DNA of 64,000 nt, taken from assembly GCF_030845175.1 (NCBI RefSeq), contig NZ_CP132542.1, forward strand, positions 992,001 to 1,056,000, read 5' to 3'. Below are positions 18,045-29,044 of the stretch, in pieces; position 1 is the stretch's first letter, and each line of letters begins with the position of its first letter. Under the pieces are notes generated by a model that was given only the letters and a program-made list of their open reading frames with translations, had not been told where the DNA came from and did no database searches. The position numbers and the translations under genes were made by a program. The DNA comes from Coralliovum pocilloporae (GTDB lineage Bacteria; Pseudomonadota; Alphaproteobacteria; Rhizobiales; Cohaesibacteraceae).

Positions 18045-18799
18045 AACCTGTCCTGCTCATGAACATCAATGGGGTTGTCTTATCAGAAACCTATGCTGAT
18101 CGACGAGCCTTCGTGCAACAGTTCCTCGATGCAGGGAAAAAGCACCACATTCTCCTGCTCAGTGGCATGTCCTATGACCATGTCTATCATGTTCTGCCTG
18201 AACCGATCCGGAAAGGCGTTACGGGAATCATCTCTGGAAGCGGTTCTGAATTGTGGCGCAAAGACAATATAATCTGGCAGCAGGACGCCACCTTTCCAAA
18301 GACACTCACAAGCTTTGTTGATCGGTTTATCCATGCCGCTCGCGCTCCGACTCCAAAAGGCGGCTGGATTACGCCCCATAGCGCTTCCTTATCCTTCAAC
18401 CTGGCCGGACACATGGCAAGCAGACAGATGAGGCACCTGTTTTCTTATTATGATGGCATCTATCACTACAGGGACCGTTTGCGTCGGGCCATCAACACGA
18501 CGTATTCCGATCTGGAAGCAACCCTTGCCGGTTATACAAGTATAAATGTTGTGCCAAAGTTCGGCGGCTTCACTCAAGCAGTCAAATTCATCGCAAACAA
18601 GATTGAACGACCCAACTTCGCGTTAGTCAGCAACAGCCACAAAGATGGTATGCACCTGTCATCACTCGCAAACTATCTCAGGGTTGAACATAATGCAGGA
18701 GGCCAGATTCTCAGTTCATCCTGCCCCGATGAAACAGCAGCGCTCCTTGGGAGACTGGAACAGCGGATTGCTGACTATCAGCACTTTGAATCAGCATAA
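18041..18799 (+). CDS. Phosphomannomutase-like HAD protein with degenerate active site
   Basis: 252 residues, overlapping the algA stop by 4 nt. By eye it aligns along its length with eukaryotic-type phosphomannomutases (HAD IIB): an N-terminal motif followed by LLLSGMSYDHV and IISGSGSELW, a cap region (LSFNLAGH ... MRHLFSYYDG), and AGYTSINVVPK where PMM has GQISFDVFP. The catalytic DxDGT is NINGVV here, so nucleophile and acid/base Asp are both Asn. The substrate-loop SFD is SIN, and motif IV GD is SN. By family knowledge such a protein should lack phosphotransfer activity. A structural, regulatory or sugar-phosphate-binding role beside algA is inference. The start matches the HAD N-terminus, so mis-start is not the explanation. 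Confidence 0.75.
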   Translation: MKPVLLMNINGVVLSETYADRRAFVQQFLDAGKKHHILLLSGMSYDHVYHVLPEPIRKGVTGIISGSGSELWRKDNIIWQQDATFPKTLTSFVDRFIHAARAPTPKGGWITPHSASLSFNLAGHMASRQMRHLFSYYDGIYHYRDRLRRAINTTYSDLEATLAGYTSINVVPKFGGFTQAVKFIANKIERPNFALVSNSHKDGMHLSSLANYLRVEHNAGGQILSSSCPDETAALLGRLEQRIADYQHFESA

Positions 18800-18809
18800 C
18801 ACTTATGCC

Positions 18810-18838
18810 AAAGAGCCGGGCAATCTGCCTGGCTCTTT
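18810..18838. terminator. Bidirectional terminator between PMM-like gene and response regulator
   Basis: AAAGAGCC(G)GGCA and TGCC(T)GGCTCTTT form a stem around ATC, with A and T runs on the outer sides, between convergent gene ends at 18799 and 18858. Confidence 0.8.
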
Positions 18839-18857
18839 CCGCGTCCTGAAGCTCCGT

Positions 18858-20309
18858 TTATCCGATCACGCTCAGATCAGTGTTGAGCCATTGCTCGCGT
18901 TTCCGATACAGTGTTGACGGACTCAATCCAAGTATATGTGCTGCTTTAGGCAGTGAGCCATCACATCGTGAAATCACGGCTTCGATAACTTCACGTTCAA
19001 TCTCCGCCAAAGGTCGCTCGATGTTAACGGTCAAGCTCTTGTCTGCTGCGTGATAATCACCGGGCAATGAACTTACGGGAGCAGAAGCCGCTCTCTCATA
19101 CTCGACAGGCAGTGAAGGTGGAGCTGTATGGTCAGCTGCGCTCAACATCGCTTCAGCCACTGCTTCACCATCATTCATGACCGCAACACCAGTAATGAGG
19201 TTTTCCAACTGACGCACGTTCCCCGGCCATCTGTGAGACAAAAGCCAGTTTTGCGCCTGGGCCTCAAAAGAGCATAAATCCTTTCCTTCCGCAGAAGACA
19301 CCCGCTTCAGGAAATATTCGGCAAGTTCGAGGATGTCATGTCCACGGTCTCTGAGAGGTGGCAGAGAAATAGCCAGAACATGAAGTCGGTAGTAGAGATC
19401 TTCTCTAAAACGGCCTTCGGCCACTTCTTCAATCGGACGCCTGTTCGTAGCGGAAACAATACGAACATCAACGGTCTGAGTTTTGTCATCTCCTACCCGC
19501 TGAATCTGATTGGTCTGCAAAAACCGCAGGAGCTTGGCCTGCAGGTTGATGTCCATCTCACAGATTTCATCAAGAAACAACGTTCCACCAGATGCACTCA
19601 TCACAGCGCCCAGTCGATCAGTTGTCGCCCCCGTGAAGGCGCCTTTCTTGTGTCCAAAAATCTCCGATTCAATCAGATCTTTCGGGATGGCTGCACAGTT
19701 AATGGCAATAAACGGCCCATCCTTGCGAGGACCAGCCTGGTGAATGGACTGGGCACATATTTCCTTTCCCGTCCCGCTTTCCCCGGTAATGAACACAGGC
19801 GCCTGGGATCGCGCAACACTCTCAACCATGCGATATACACCCTGCATCGCTGCAGAAGATCCGATAAATCCAAACGTGTTGTTTTCCTGCCCGGATACTG
19901 GGCCGCGTTCAGGCTTCTGGCTGACGATCCGGTTACTCTCAACCGCATTCCGCACACTGGTCACAAGGCGTTCGGAAGAAACGGGTTTCATCAGAAAGTC
20001 ATATGCACCATGTCGCATCGCTTCCACTGCAATATTGACCGAGCCATGAGCGGTAATCATGATAGTGGTGACACTGACCCCGGCACGCTCTGCTGAGGCC
20101 AGAACCGAGCAACCGTCCTGATCCGGCAGTTGCAGGTCAAGCAGCATCACATCATATGTTTGCTTGCAAAGGGCCTCCAGGGCATCAGAACCTGTTTCAA
20201 CAATATCCCCGGCAATTCCAGCAACTTGAAGCTGGTTCTGGTACAACGTAGCCAGCGAGGGGGTATCCTCGACAATCAAGACCCGTACATGATCCTTATG
20301 AGGTGGCAT
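18858..20309 (-). CDS. Sigma-54-dependent response regulator (NtrC/LuxO/AlgB type)
   Basis: 483 residues. Receiver domain 8-125 with the acidic pair at VEDTPS and phospho-acceptor Asp58 (LLDLQL); AAA+ domain 145-375 with Walker A GESGTGKE (176-183), GAFTGA (223-228, the sigma-54 contact loop) and Walker B GGTLFLDEI; C-terminal Fis-type helix-turn-helix (AAHILGLSPSTLYRK), closest in style to LuxO. It lies 20 bp downstream of a hybrid kinase, its likely partner, and between the algA and algD promoters, both of which carry sigma-54 elements. In Pseudomonas the NtrC-type AlgB also controls alginate genes. I propose this protein as the local activator, without claiming AlgB orthology. Confidence 0.9.
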   Translation of the reverse strand: MPPHKDHVRVLIVEDTPSLATLYQNQLQVAGIAGDIVETGSDALEALCKQTYDVMLLDLQLPDQDGCSVLASAERAGVSVTTIMITAHGSVNIAVEAMRHGAYDFLMKPVSSERLVTSVRNAVESNRIVSQKPERGPVSGQENNTFGFIGSSAAMQGVYRMVESVARSQAPVFITGESGTGKEICAQSIHQAGPRKDGPFIAINCAAIPKDLIESEIFGHKKGAFTGATTDRLGAVMSASGGTLFLDEICEMDINLQAKLLRFLQTNQIQRVGDDKTQTVDVRIVSATNRRPIEEVAEGRFREDLYYRLHVLAISLPPLRDRGHDILELAEYFLKRVSSAEGKDLCSFEAQAQNWLLSHRWPGNVRQLENLITGVAVMNDGEAVAEAMLSAADHTAPPSLPVEYERAASAPVSSLPGDYHAADKSLTVNIERPLAEIEREVIEAVISRCDGSLPKAAHILGLSPSTLYRKREQWLNTDLSVIG

Positions 20310-20329
20310 GTGCTGCTCCTTCCTGTCTT

Positions 20330-23300
20330 TCAGTTTGATGTCTCTGGTTTACTGTTGACATGATCAAACACCGTCAGCAGCGCATCCCGGCTTAGAGCCA
20401 ATAACGTTGTGAAGTCAGCTATGACCTCCGCAATAGCGTCATGGTCTTCTGTCTTCGCCAGATTGGATAATTTCTCTGCAGAGGCATACAGCGCGGTCAG
20501 TCCGAAAGTGGAGGCAACGCCCTTCATAACATGCAGATGCCGACGCATCAGGGTTATGTCTTTCTCTCTGGACGCTTCAACGACTGCCTGTCCGTTTTCA
20601 TCTATGTCAGCCAGACAGGTTGCCTGCAGTTTCGCCCGAACCGGGCGTGACACGCTTTCAAGCAATTCGATGGCAATATCTCTGTCCACAACAGACGAAC
20701 CGCCCGGCCCTTCGTTGGAACTGAGCTGGTGCAGATCGGCATGGTTTGGCCCTCTGCCGGCAGTCAGCAGTTGCCTCAACGCAGTCATCACGCTACTGCG
20801 ACGCGCCGGTTTCAGGAGCACATCGTCAAACCCCGAAGCAAGAAAACCATTGATCTCATGTTGCTGGGTGTAAGCCGTATAGGCCAGCATCGGAACCCTG
20901 TCACCGTTCGCCATCTGGCGGATGTTGCGCGCCGCTGTTGCTCCATCCATCTCAGGCATACCGATATCGAGAATAATCAGATCAAACACATCACCTGAAA
21001 AGCGCTCAAGCGCTTCCTTTCCGTTGGTGACTGAGGTGACCAGAATTCCCAGCGAAGTCAGCATGTCCGTCATCACCAGATTGTTGGTCGGATTATCTTC
21101 TGCGATGAGCACTTTCTTTCCGGCAAAATCAGCCTCGCCCTGACCAGAATCGTCAAGCTTATCATCGGGAGCCTGCAGGCCAATGGCAGGCCTCAGAGGC
21201 AGACGGACCGTAAAGCAACTTCCGACGCCCTCATCACTTTCGACCAGGATTTCTCCACCGAGCAGATCAACGAGCCCGCGTGAGATCGTCAACCCGAGGC
21301 CTGTGCCGCCGCGAACACGCGAGGGAGCATTATCGAGGGTGCGGAATCGCTCGAATAACCCCTCAAGATCGTGCGGGCTGATTCCAATACCCGTATCCGC
21401 AACATGAATGGCAAGACAATCTTCCCCTTCCTGGTCCCGATCCCGTGCCAGTTCGATCGTTACATGTCCCTTATCGGTAAACTTGATGGCATTGCCGGTC
21501 AGATTGAACAGAACCTGCCGCAGTCGCATCTGATCTTCTTCAATGAAACGAGGCAGAGTCTCATCCTGCTTGATGCGCAGTTCAAGCCCCTTCGCATTGG
21601 CCAGCGGGCGCACAAGATCCAATGTACTGTCAACCAGTGTGCGGGGTGAGAAAACTGTTCGGTTTGCGGCAACCTTCCCGGCCTCAAGTTTTGAGTAGTC
21701 CAGGATATCGTTCAGAAGTGTCGACAAGGCATTGGCGCTGTCCAGCGCAGTTTGCGCGTATTGATGGACCTTGGCTGCTGCCGGGCGCTGCTCAATTAAT
21801 CCGAGAAGGCCAAGAACTCCGTTCAGCGGCGTTCTGATCTCATGACTCATGACAGCCAGGAACGCAGCCTTGGCACGGCTGGCCTGTTCAGCTTGATCCT
21901 TTGCCAGACTAAGCGCTTCCTGCTGTGCAAGGCTCTCTGTAATATCGCGCAGATACCCGACAAAAACCGGTCCATCGAACCCGTCAGCCAGATTCACCGC
22001 GAGCTCGACCGTGATCTCATTACCACTTTTTGTCTGCGCTTCGATCGTCAGTCTTTGGCCAAGGATCTTACCCTCACCGCCCTCTCTCAGTCGACGCATT
22101 CCGGCTTCATGGGCCTGCTGATAACGATGCGGGATGATGAGGTCAGTCATGGACTGCCCGACAGCTTCTGTCTTGCTGTATCCAAACACCTTTGTCGCAG
22201 CAGGATTAAATTCCAGGACTATCCCGTCGAGATTGATAATCAGGATTGGATCAAGTGCCGATTCTATGGTTGCCCTGAGCTGACCCTCTTTTGCGGCAAG
22301 AGCAAATTCGCGCTCTTTCAGCTCTGTGATATCGATCCTGAACCCAACAATGCCACCCATGTCGGTCCGCCGCTCAAATATGCGCAGCCATCTCCCGTCA
22401 GCCAGTTGCTGCTCTATCGGGTAGTCAAGCGGGTGTAAATGACGTGATAGGCGCTCTGCAATCCAGGCCTCGGGATTCGAAGCTGCTTCAGGATACTGCC
22501 CCCGGGCGACACCTTCGCGGATGATATCCTCAAATCGCACACCAGGTGCGATCAAGCCTGAACTTAACTTGTAGATTTCCCGGTATTTCTCGTTACAGAG
22601 CAGAAGCCTGTCATTCTCGTCATAAAGAACGAAACCATCCGGCAGGGCTTCCACCGCGTTCATCAGGCGTCTGTCGGATTCAATCAGCTGAGCGGTAACA
22701 CGTTCCAGATCCTCCACGCGCTGCTTTTCTTCCTTTGCCTTCTCCTCAAGAGCAGTCACAACGCGTTGGTTTTTTACCGAGAGAAAAACAACAAATACAA
22801 GAAGCACTGCCAGGATTACTGCATACGTCATCAGGAAGGGTGTCAAACGCGTGAGTACGGGTTCGCTGTCGCTCCAGGAAATTTCAACCTGCTGCACACC
22901 CCGGACATCCCCGGCTTTCCAATCAGTTTTCGTCGACAGGGGATGGTTATTATGGCAGCTCACACAGGCCTGCTCCATGATAACCGGAACAGCATAACAA
23001 AGCACCGCATCACCATTTTCCTTATGGAAAAAGCGGTAGAACGGTTTATCCGGATTTGCCTGCAACTGCTCCAGCGCCGCTTTACTGAAGGCCGTTGTCG
23101 GGCGTTCTTTTCGGTGCTCAAACGGAAAGTCACTGACAATACTGTAGCTGGAACCCGTCATCTGGCCATTCAATTGCTCTGCGAGATCCATGGTCATGGT
23201 GACCGGAATAGGAAGTGCGCGCGTCTGATCCTGGTAGTCATGAGAAAAGGAAACATCAACGTCGTCCTGCTGCAGACGCCCCACCACATGCGTGGTGTAG

Positions 23301-23476
23301 TAGGAGCGAAACGCCAGCAAAGCGTCCGTTTGCGATCGCGCCGCCTGCAGGAGAAGTTCTTCTTTTTCCGATTTAAGAAACGATGTGGTCTGCGCAACCA
23401 ACACGGCACAAGAAAGCAGCCCCATAGTGAATATGAGAAATACTCTTACAAAGAGATACCGTGGGATACGCAGCAT
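20330..23476 (-). CDS. Hybrid sensor histidine kinase with Tll0287-like (DUF3365) CxxCH sensor domain
   Basis: 1048 residues. TM helix 10-30; a periplasmic domain of the Tll0287/DUF3365 type containing CVSCHNNHP (Cys171, Cys174, His175), a c-type haem-binding motif; second TM ~213-240; coiled coil; two PAS domains; HisKA (SHEIRTPLNGVLG), HATPase (N and G boxes, GGTGLGLTIS); receiver (LIAEDNPTNN ... LIILDIGMPEMDG); and C-terminal HPt (LHVMKGVAS). The architecture suggests a phosphorelay from an oxygen, redox or gas signal to the downstream sigma-54 regulator. The 281-bp gap upstream is shared with divergent algD and is AT-rich next to this gene. Confidence 0.88.
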   Translation of the reverse strand: MLRIPRYLFVRVFLIFTMGLLSCAVLVAQTTSFLKSEKEELLLQAARSQTDALLAFRSYYTTHVVGRLQQDDVDVSFSHDYQDQTRALPIPVTMTMDLAEQLNGQMTGSSYSIVSDFPFEHRKERPTTAFSKAALEQLQANPDKPFYRFFHKENGDAVLCYAVPVIMEQACVSCHNNHPLSTKTDWKAGDVRGVQQVEISWSDSEPVLTRLTPFLMTYAVILAVLLVFVVFLSVKNQRVVTALEEKAKEEKQRVEDLERVTAQLIESDRRLMNAVEALPDGFVLYDENDRLLLCNEKYREIYKLSSGLIAPGVRFEDIIREGVARGQYPEAASNPEAWIAERLSRHLHPLDYPIEQQLADGRWLRIFERRTDMGGIVGFRIDITELKEREFALAAKEGQLRATIESALDPILIINLDGIVLEFNPAATKVFGYSKTEAVGQSMTDLIIPHRYQQAHEAGMRRLREGGEGKILGQRLTIEAQTKSGNEITVELAVNLADGFDGPVFVGYLRDITESLAQQEALSLAKDQAEQASRAKAAFLAVMSHEIRTPLNGVLGLLGLIEQRPAAAKVHQYAQTALDSANALSTLLNDILDYSKLEAGKVAANRTVFSPRTLVDSTLDLVRPLANAKGLELRIKQDETLPRFIEEDQMRLRQVLFNLTGNAIKFTDKGHVTIELARDRDQEGEDCLAIHVADTGIGISPHDLEGLFERFRTLDNAPSRVRGGTGLGLTISRGLVDLLGGEILVESDEGVGSCFTVRLPLRPAIGLQAPDDKLDDSGQGEADFAGKKVLIAEDNPTNNLVMTDMLTSLGILVTSVTNGKEALERFSGDVFDLIILDIGMPEMDGATAARNIRQMANGDRVPMLAYTAYTQQHEINGFLASGFDDVLLKPARRSSVMTALRQLLTAGRGPNHADLHQLSSNEGPGGSSVVDRDIAIELLESVSRPVRAKLQATCLADIDENGQAVVEASREKDITLMRRHLHVMKGVASTFGLTALYASAEKLSNLAKTEDHDAIAEVIADFTTLLALSRDALLTVFDHVNSKPETSN

Positions 23477-23623
23477 ATAATACCTTAATACTCCAAATTA
23501 TTAGAAGTTATTTATGAAAAATGCTGGGATCACATTTCAATTTTCATAATTTTTATAGATAAAACAAAAGAAAATAGATCATTAAATATTTAAATTTTAC
23601 TCTTTGCATGATGGATCAACACC

Positions 23624-23638
23624 TTTGCATCTTGCAAT
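23624..23638. promoter_or_regulatory. Candidate activator site upstream of algD
   Basis: TTTGCATCTTGCAAT matches the 16308-16322 palindrome at 13 of 15 positions and is centred about 98 bp upstream of the predicted algD start. An extra half-site (CTTTGCATGA) lies at ~23602. This spacing is usual for enhancer sites of sigma-54 activators. Confidence 0.5.
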
Positions 23639-23702
23639 CACCACTTCTTACAGCCGATCACTGATTTTAGATAAAGTATTGATTCTAAAAGAAAGGCCAA
23701 GC

Positions 23703-23718
23703 TGGCATGCATCTTGTT
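23703..23718 (+). promoter_or_regulatory. Probable sigma-54 promoter of algD
   Basis: TGGCATGCATCTTGTT has the -24 block of the alg44 promoter and the right spacing, but the -12 element reads TTGT instead of TTGC, so it may be weaker. The predicted start is ~23729, 29 nt before the ATG, with GGGAG in between. Confidence 0.5.
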
Positions 23719-23757
23719 ACGTAGCTGTCAGGATCTCTAAGTCCTGGGAGCAAACGA

Positions 23758-25164
23758 ATGAATATTGTTTCAAATAGCAGTGCTTGCGAAAGTCATCTGG
23801 AAAAACTTACATCGGCTGACACCGCTGACACGACAATCAGCATTATTGGTCTCGGATATGTGGGCACGGTCTCAGCCGCCTGCATGGCCAATCTGGGGTA
23901 TTCCGTCATTGGCGTGGATCTGGATGCAACACTATGCGTTCGGTTGGCGGCAGGCATCTCACCGGTCAGTGAACCTGGTGTTGGCGAACTGCTCAGGCAG
24001 GCGGTTACAGATGCCCGGCTGTCAGCGACAGCATCACTGGGTGAAGCAATTGCAAAGTCGAATGTCACGTTCGTTTCAGTCAATACACCAACAGCCGATG
24101 ATGGCTCCTGCAACACAGACGCAATCAGAGCTGTTGCAAAAGATATTGGCAGAGCTCTGTCCGAAAAGGATACCTACCACCTTCTGGTACTCCGCTGCTC
24201 TGTCCCCCCAGGAACGACCGAAGGTATTTTCCAGGCCATTGTTGAGCGCTGGTCCGGGAAGACAGCAGGGCAGGACTTCGGTGTCTGCTTCAATCCGGAA
24301 TTCTTGAGAGAGAGTACCGCGGTGGAGGATTTCAACAGTCCTCCCAAAACGATCATCGGCGCATCCGATGATCGGGCTGGTCGGATGCTGGCCACCCTCT
24401 TAGCCCCCATTGACCAGCATCCGATCCATGCCACTCCGAAGGAAGCCGAAATGGTGAAATATGCCGATAATGTCTGGCATGCCGCCAAGGTCTGTTTCGG
24501 CAATGAGATAGGGCGTCTGTGCCATGTCCTGGATATAGACGGTCACAGGGTAATGGATCAGTTCTGTCAGGATCAGGTCCTGAACATTTCTCCTCAGTAT
24601 CTGAAACCGGGTTTCGCCTATGGTGGGTCCTGCCTCCCGAAAGAAGTACGGGCTATGGCCCATCTGGGTCGAGCCTATGGCGTCGGTTTGCCACTTGTCG
24701 ACAGCCTCCCCGGCTCCAACGAAACTCAGATCTGTCAGGCTCTGGATCTGATTGTAAAAACACAGCGCAAGCGTATCGGAATTTGCGGGCTGACTTTCAA
24801 ACCGGACACCGACGATTTGAGGGAGAGTCCATCAACGGCACTCGCAAAACAGCTTCTGGACGCGGGATATGAAGCTTACGTCGCAGACCCGTTGTACACG
24901 AAACTGGAAGCCCTGCATCAGCAGGCCGTCCTTATGAAACCTCACTATCCAGAGGATGCAGCAACCCTTTATCGCCTCACACAGTTCCTGTGTTCGAGCA
25001 CCGATGAACTGCTGCGGAACTGCGATGTCATCGTGACTGTCCACAAGAGCGATTACTGGGCGGACCAGCTGCGTGGCAGAACAGACAATCACCATATTGT
25101 TGATGTCAGTCGCTTATTCCATCGCGAGCCTGATTGCGTAACCTACCAGGGCATCGGTTGGTAA
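23758..25164 (+). CDS. algD: GDP-mannose 6-dehydrogenase (AlgD-like)
   Basis: 468 residues, with ~25 extra at the N-terminus compared with typical AlgD. NAD-binding GLGYVG at 31-36, the central dimer/substrate region (FGVCFNPEFLRESTAVEDF) and GGSCLPKE with catalytic Cys292. The GSCLPKEVRAM block favours GDP-mannose over UDP-glucose dehydrogenases, which usually have GGSCFPKD. It oxidises GDP-mannose to GDP-mannuronate, the committed step to alginate. It stands alone on the plus strand, away from alg8/alg44, but with related promoter elements. Confidence 0.88.
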   Translation: MNIVSNSSACESHLEKLTSADTADTTISIIGLGYVGTVSAACMANLGYSVIGVDLDATLCVRLAAGISPVSEPGVGELLRQAVTDARLSATASLGEAIAKSNVTFVSVNTPTADDGSCNTDAIRAVAKDIGRALSEKDTYHLLVLRCSVPPGTTEGIFQAIVERWSGKTAGQDFGVCFNPEFLRESTAVEDFNSPPKTIIGASDDRAGRMLATLLAPIDQHPIHATPKEAEMVKYADNVWHAAKVCFGNEIGRLCHVLDIDGHRVMDQFCQDQVLNISPQYLKPGFAYGGSCLPKEVRAMAHLGRAYGVGLPLVDSLPGSNETQICQALDLIVKTQRKRIGICGLTFKPDTDDLRESPSTALAKQLLDAGYEAYVADPLYTKLEALHQQAVLMKPHYPEDAATLYRLTQFLCSSTDELLRNCDVIVTVHKSDYWADQLRGRTDNHHIVDVSRLFHREPDCVTYQGIGW

Positions 25165-25259
25165 CACCTGCCTTGCCCAGGGCTCAGGCCTTCAAAGCTC
25201 AGAAAGAACTGGCAGAATACGTCTGACGGTACGCGAACCAGCCGAACAAAGATATTTTA

Positions 25260-25440
25260 GGGAAAATGGTGGAGCATCGCGGAGACATATCGAACCCAGC
25301 GGGTTCGCAAGCACAAGCGTGCGCCGCGCTGTTAGCGCGTCCTATCGGAGACATGAGCAAAGCGAATTGTCGTGAGATAAAAAAGTGGTGGAGCCCAACG
25401 GACGAAGTCCGCACCACTCCCAGGAAACCATCAAGGGTTC
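25260..25440. repeat. Cluster of short hairpins with partial tRNA-Ala 3'-end copies
   Basis: No gene is visible. The stretch contains consecutive tight hairpins (GAACCCagcGGGTTC, GCACaaGCGTGC, GCGCTgttAGCGC, CGGACgaaGTCCG). TGGTGGAGC, complementary to the 3' end of the adjacent tRNA, recurs near 25267 and 25385; the first copy is preceded by TTTTA..GAAAA, like the real tRNA end at 25455. Confidence 0.6.
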
Positions 25441-25454
25441 GATTTTAAGAGAAA

Positions 25455-25530
<76 letters not shown>

Positions 25531-25621
25531 TCACCGAGGATGGCTGCGGTATAGGCCGCAGCCAGAGAAAGATCAAGCGAAAAAAGAGACTTTTTCACAG
25601 GGCCTGTTTCAGGCCGGGCAA

Positions 25622-26026
25622 TCAGCCTTCGTCGTCGTCTTTGCCGCCGACTTCCGGGATGAACGGGACATTATCATCATCGTCATCTTCGAGGAAGGTG
25701 TCGTCGTCCTCATCGCCGATGTCCTCGACATCGTCCTCGCCGTCCAGATCAGGGATATCTTCCCCATCATCATCGTCAGCACCCTGCTCGGCATCAGCTT
25801 CTTCCAGAGAGATGATTTCCGGACCACTGGCGTCGTCCTCATCTTCATCATCATCGCTTTCAGTTGCCTTAGAGGCAGTTGCCGGAGTAACCGAGCTGAC
25901 TGCCGCAGTGGCAACTTCAAACTCGCTGCCGCATTTCGGGCAGAAGATCGGCGACTTCTGGAGGTCGTAGAATTTAGCGCTGCAGCTGAGACAGGTGCGC
26001 TTTGTTCCAAGTTCAGGTTTGGCCAC
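25622..26026 (-). CDS. FYDLN-acid domain protein (TIGR02300 family)
   Basis: 134 residues from a GTG start preceded by GAGGG. Two CxxC knuckles (CLSC, CPKC) frame the conserved KFYDL motif in the first 35 residues, forming a small zinc ribbon. The rest is a low-complexity, strongly acidic Asp/Glu tail (DDEDEDD and similar). The family is specific to alphaproteobacteria and typically lies divergent to aroA, as here. Function is unknown; an acidic tail plus zinc ribbon suggests interaction with a nucleic-acid-binding partner. Confidence 0.9.
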   Translation of the reverse strand: MAKPELGTKRTCLSCSAKFYDLQKSPIFCPKCGSEFEVATAAVSSVTPATASKATESDDDEDEDDASGPEIISLEEADAEQGADDDDGEDIPDLDGEDDVEDIGDEDDDTFLEDDDDDNVPFIPEVGGKDDDEG

Positions 26027-26156
26027 GGCTTACCCTCGATTTTTCAGTAAAGTTGCGACTGCATATGACAGGCATTGGCCACATGTCAAAGACAAATGCA
26101 CAAGAATTGCTCCTTCTTTAGACTGTTTCTCGTGAAAATGCGGTTTGAAACGATGA

Positions 26157-28213
<2,057 letters not shown>

Positions 28214-28223
28214 GGCAACACAT

Positions 28224-28859
28224 ATGATCATCGCAATTGACGGGCCTGCGGCGTCAGGCAAGGGAACCCTGGCCAGACGGCTTGCGGCTCATTTCAGTCT
28301 GGCTCATCTGGATACGGGCCTGACCTTTCGGGCCGTTGCCCATGCACTGCTTGAAGCGGGTCTGCCTCTTGATGATGAAGCTACTGCAGCCCGAACCGCA
28401 TCCGAACTCGACCTGGGACAGCTGGATGGCAGCATTCTGTCTGCCCATCATATCGGTGAAGCCGCGTCCCGTGTGGCTGTGATGCCTCAGGTGCGCACTG
28501 CTCTTGTTGAAGCACAGCGTGATTTTGCAAAGCGCCCGGGCGGAGCGGTTCTTGATGGGCGCGATATTGGCACAGTTGTCTGCCCGGATGCCGATGTGAA
28601 GCTTTATGTGACAGCCAGCGCTGAGGTCCGCGCCAAGCGCCGAACGGATGAAACCATCGCCAAAGGCAAGGATGTACGCTTTGCTGATATTCTGGCCGAC
28701 ATCGTCCAGCGCGACGAGCGGGACATGAACAGAAGTGTCGCTCCGTTGAAACCTGCTGAAGATGCCTACTTGCTTGATACGAGCGATTTGGATATAGAAA
28801 CAGCGTTCAAGGAAGCTGTGGATATCATTGAACGGTCCCGAAATGGCCAATTGGCCTGA
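28224..28859 (+). CDS. cmk: Cytidylate kinase
   Basis: 211 residues. P-loop [10 protein letters not shown] at 5-14, [11 protein letters not shown] substrate loop, [15 protein letters not shown] and the basic lid RAKRRTDE. Phosphorylates CMP/dCMP. It sits between aroA/lysE and rpsA in the order usual for proteobacteria. Confidence 0.97.
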   Translation: MIIAIDGPAASGKGTLARRLAAHFSLAHLDTGLTFRAVAHALLEAGLPLDDEATAARTASELDLGQLDGSILSAHHIGEAASRVAVMPQVRTALVEAQRDFAKRPGGAVLDGRDIGTVVCPDADVKLYVTASAEVRAKRRTDETIAKGKDVRFADILADIVQRDERDMNRSVAPLKPAEDAYLLDTSDLDIETAFKEAVDIIERSRNGQLA

Positions 28860-29044
28860 CAGGCCATCAGATCCAGCCAGCCCATCCGGCCTTTCAGCAC
28901 TCTTGAACAAGCCTAATCATGCCGCATTGCATCCGCTACGGCGCCTCTCGTCTTTCGGGACGGGTTTCCTTGTTGGGAAAGCGGAACCATGCGGTCGGAC
29001 AATTCAAACCCGGCGCCAGGACCGAAAGGTCATCAGGAGCATTT

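Noticed and set aside
25267-25400. Additional tRNA genes or pseudo-tRNAs
   Set aside because: Only the ~9-bp acceptor end recurs; no anticodon or T arm can be folded.
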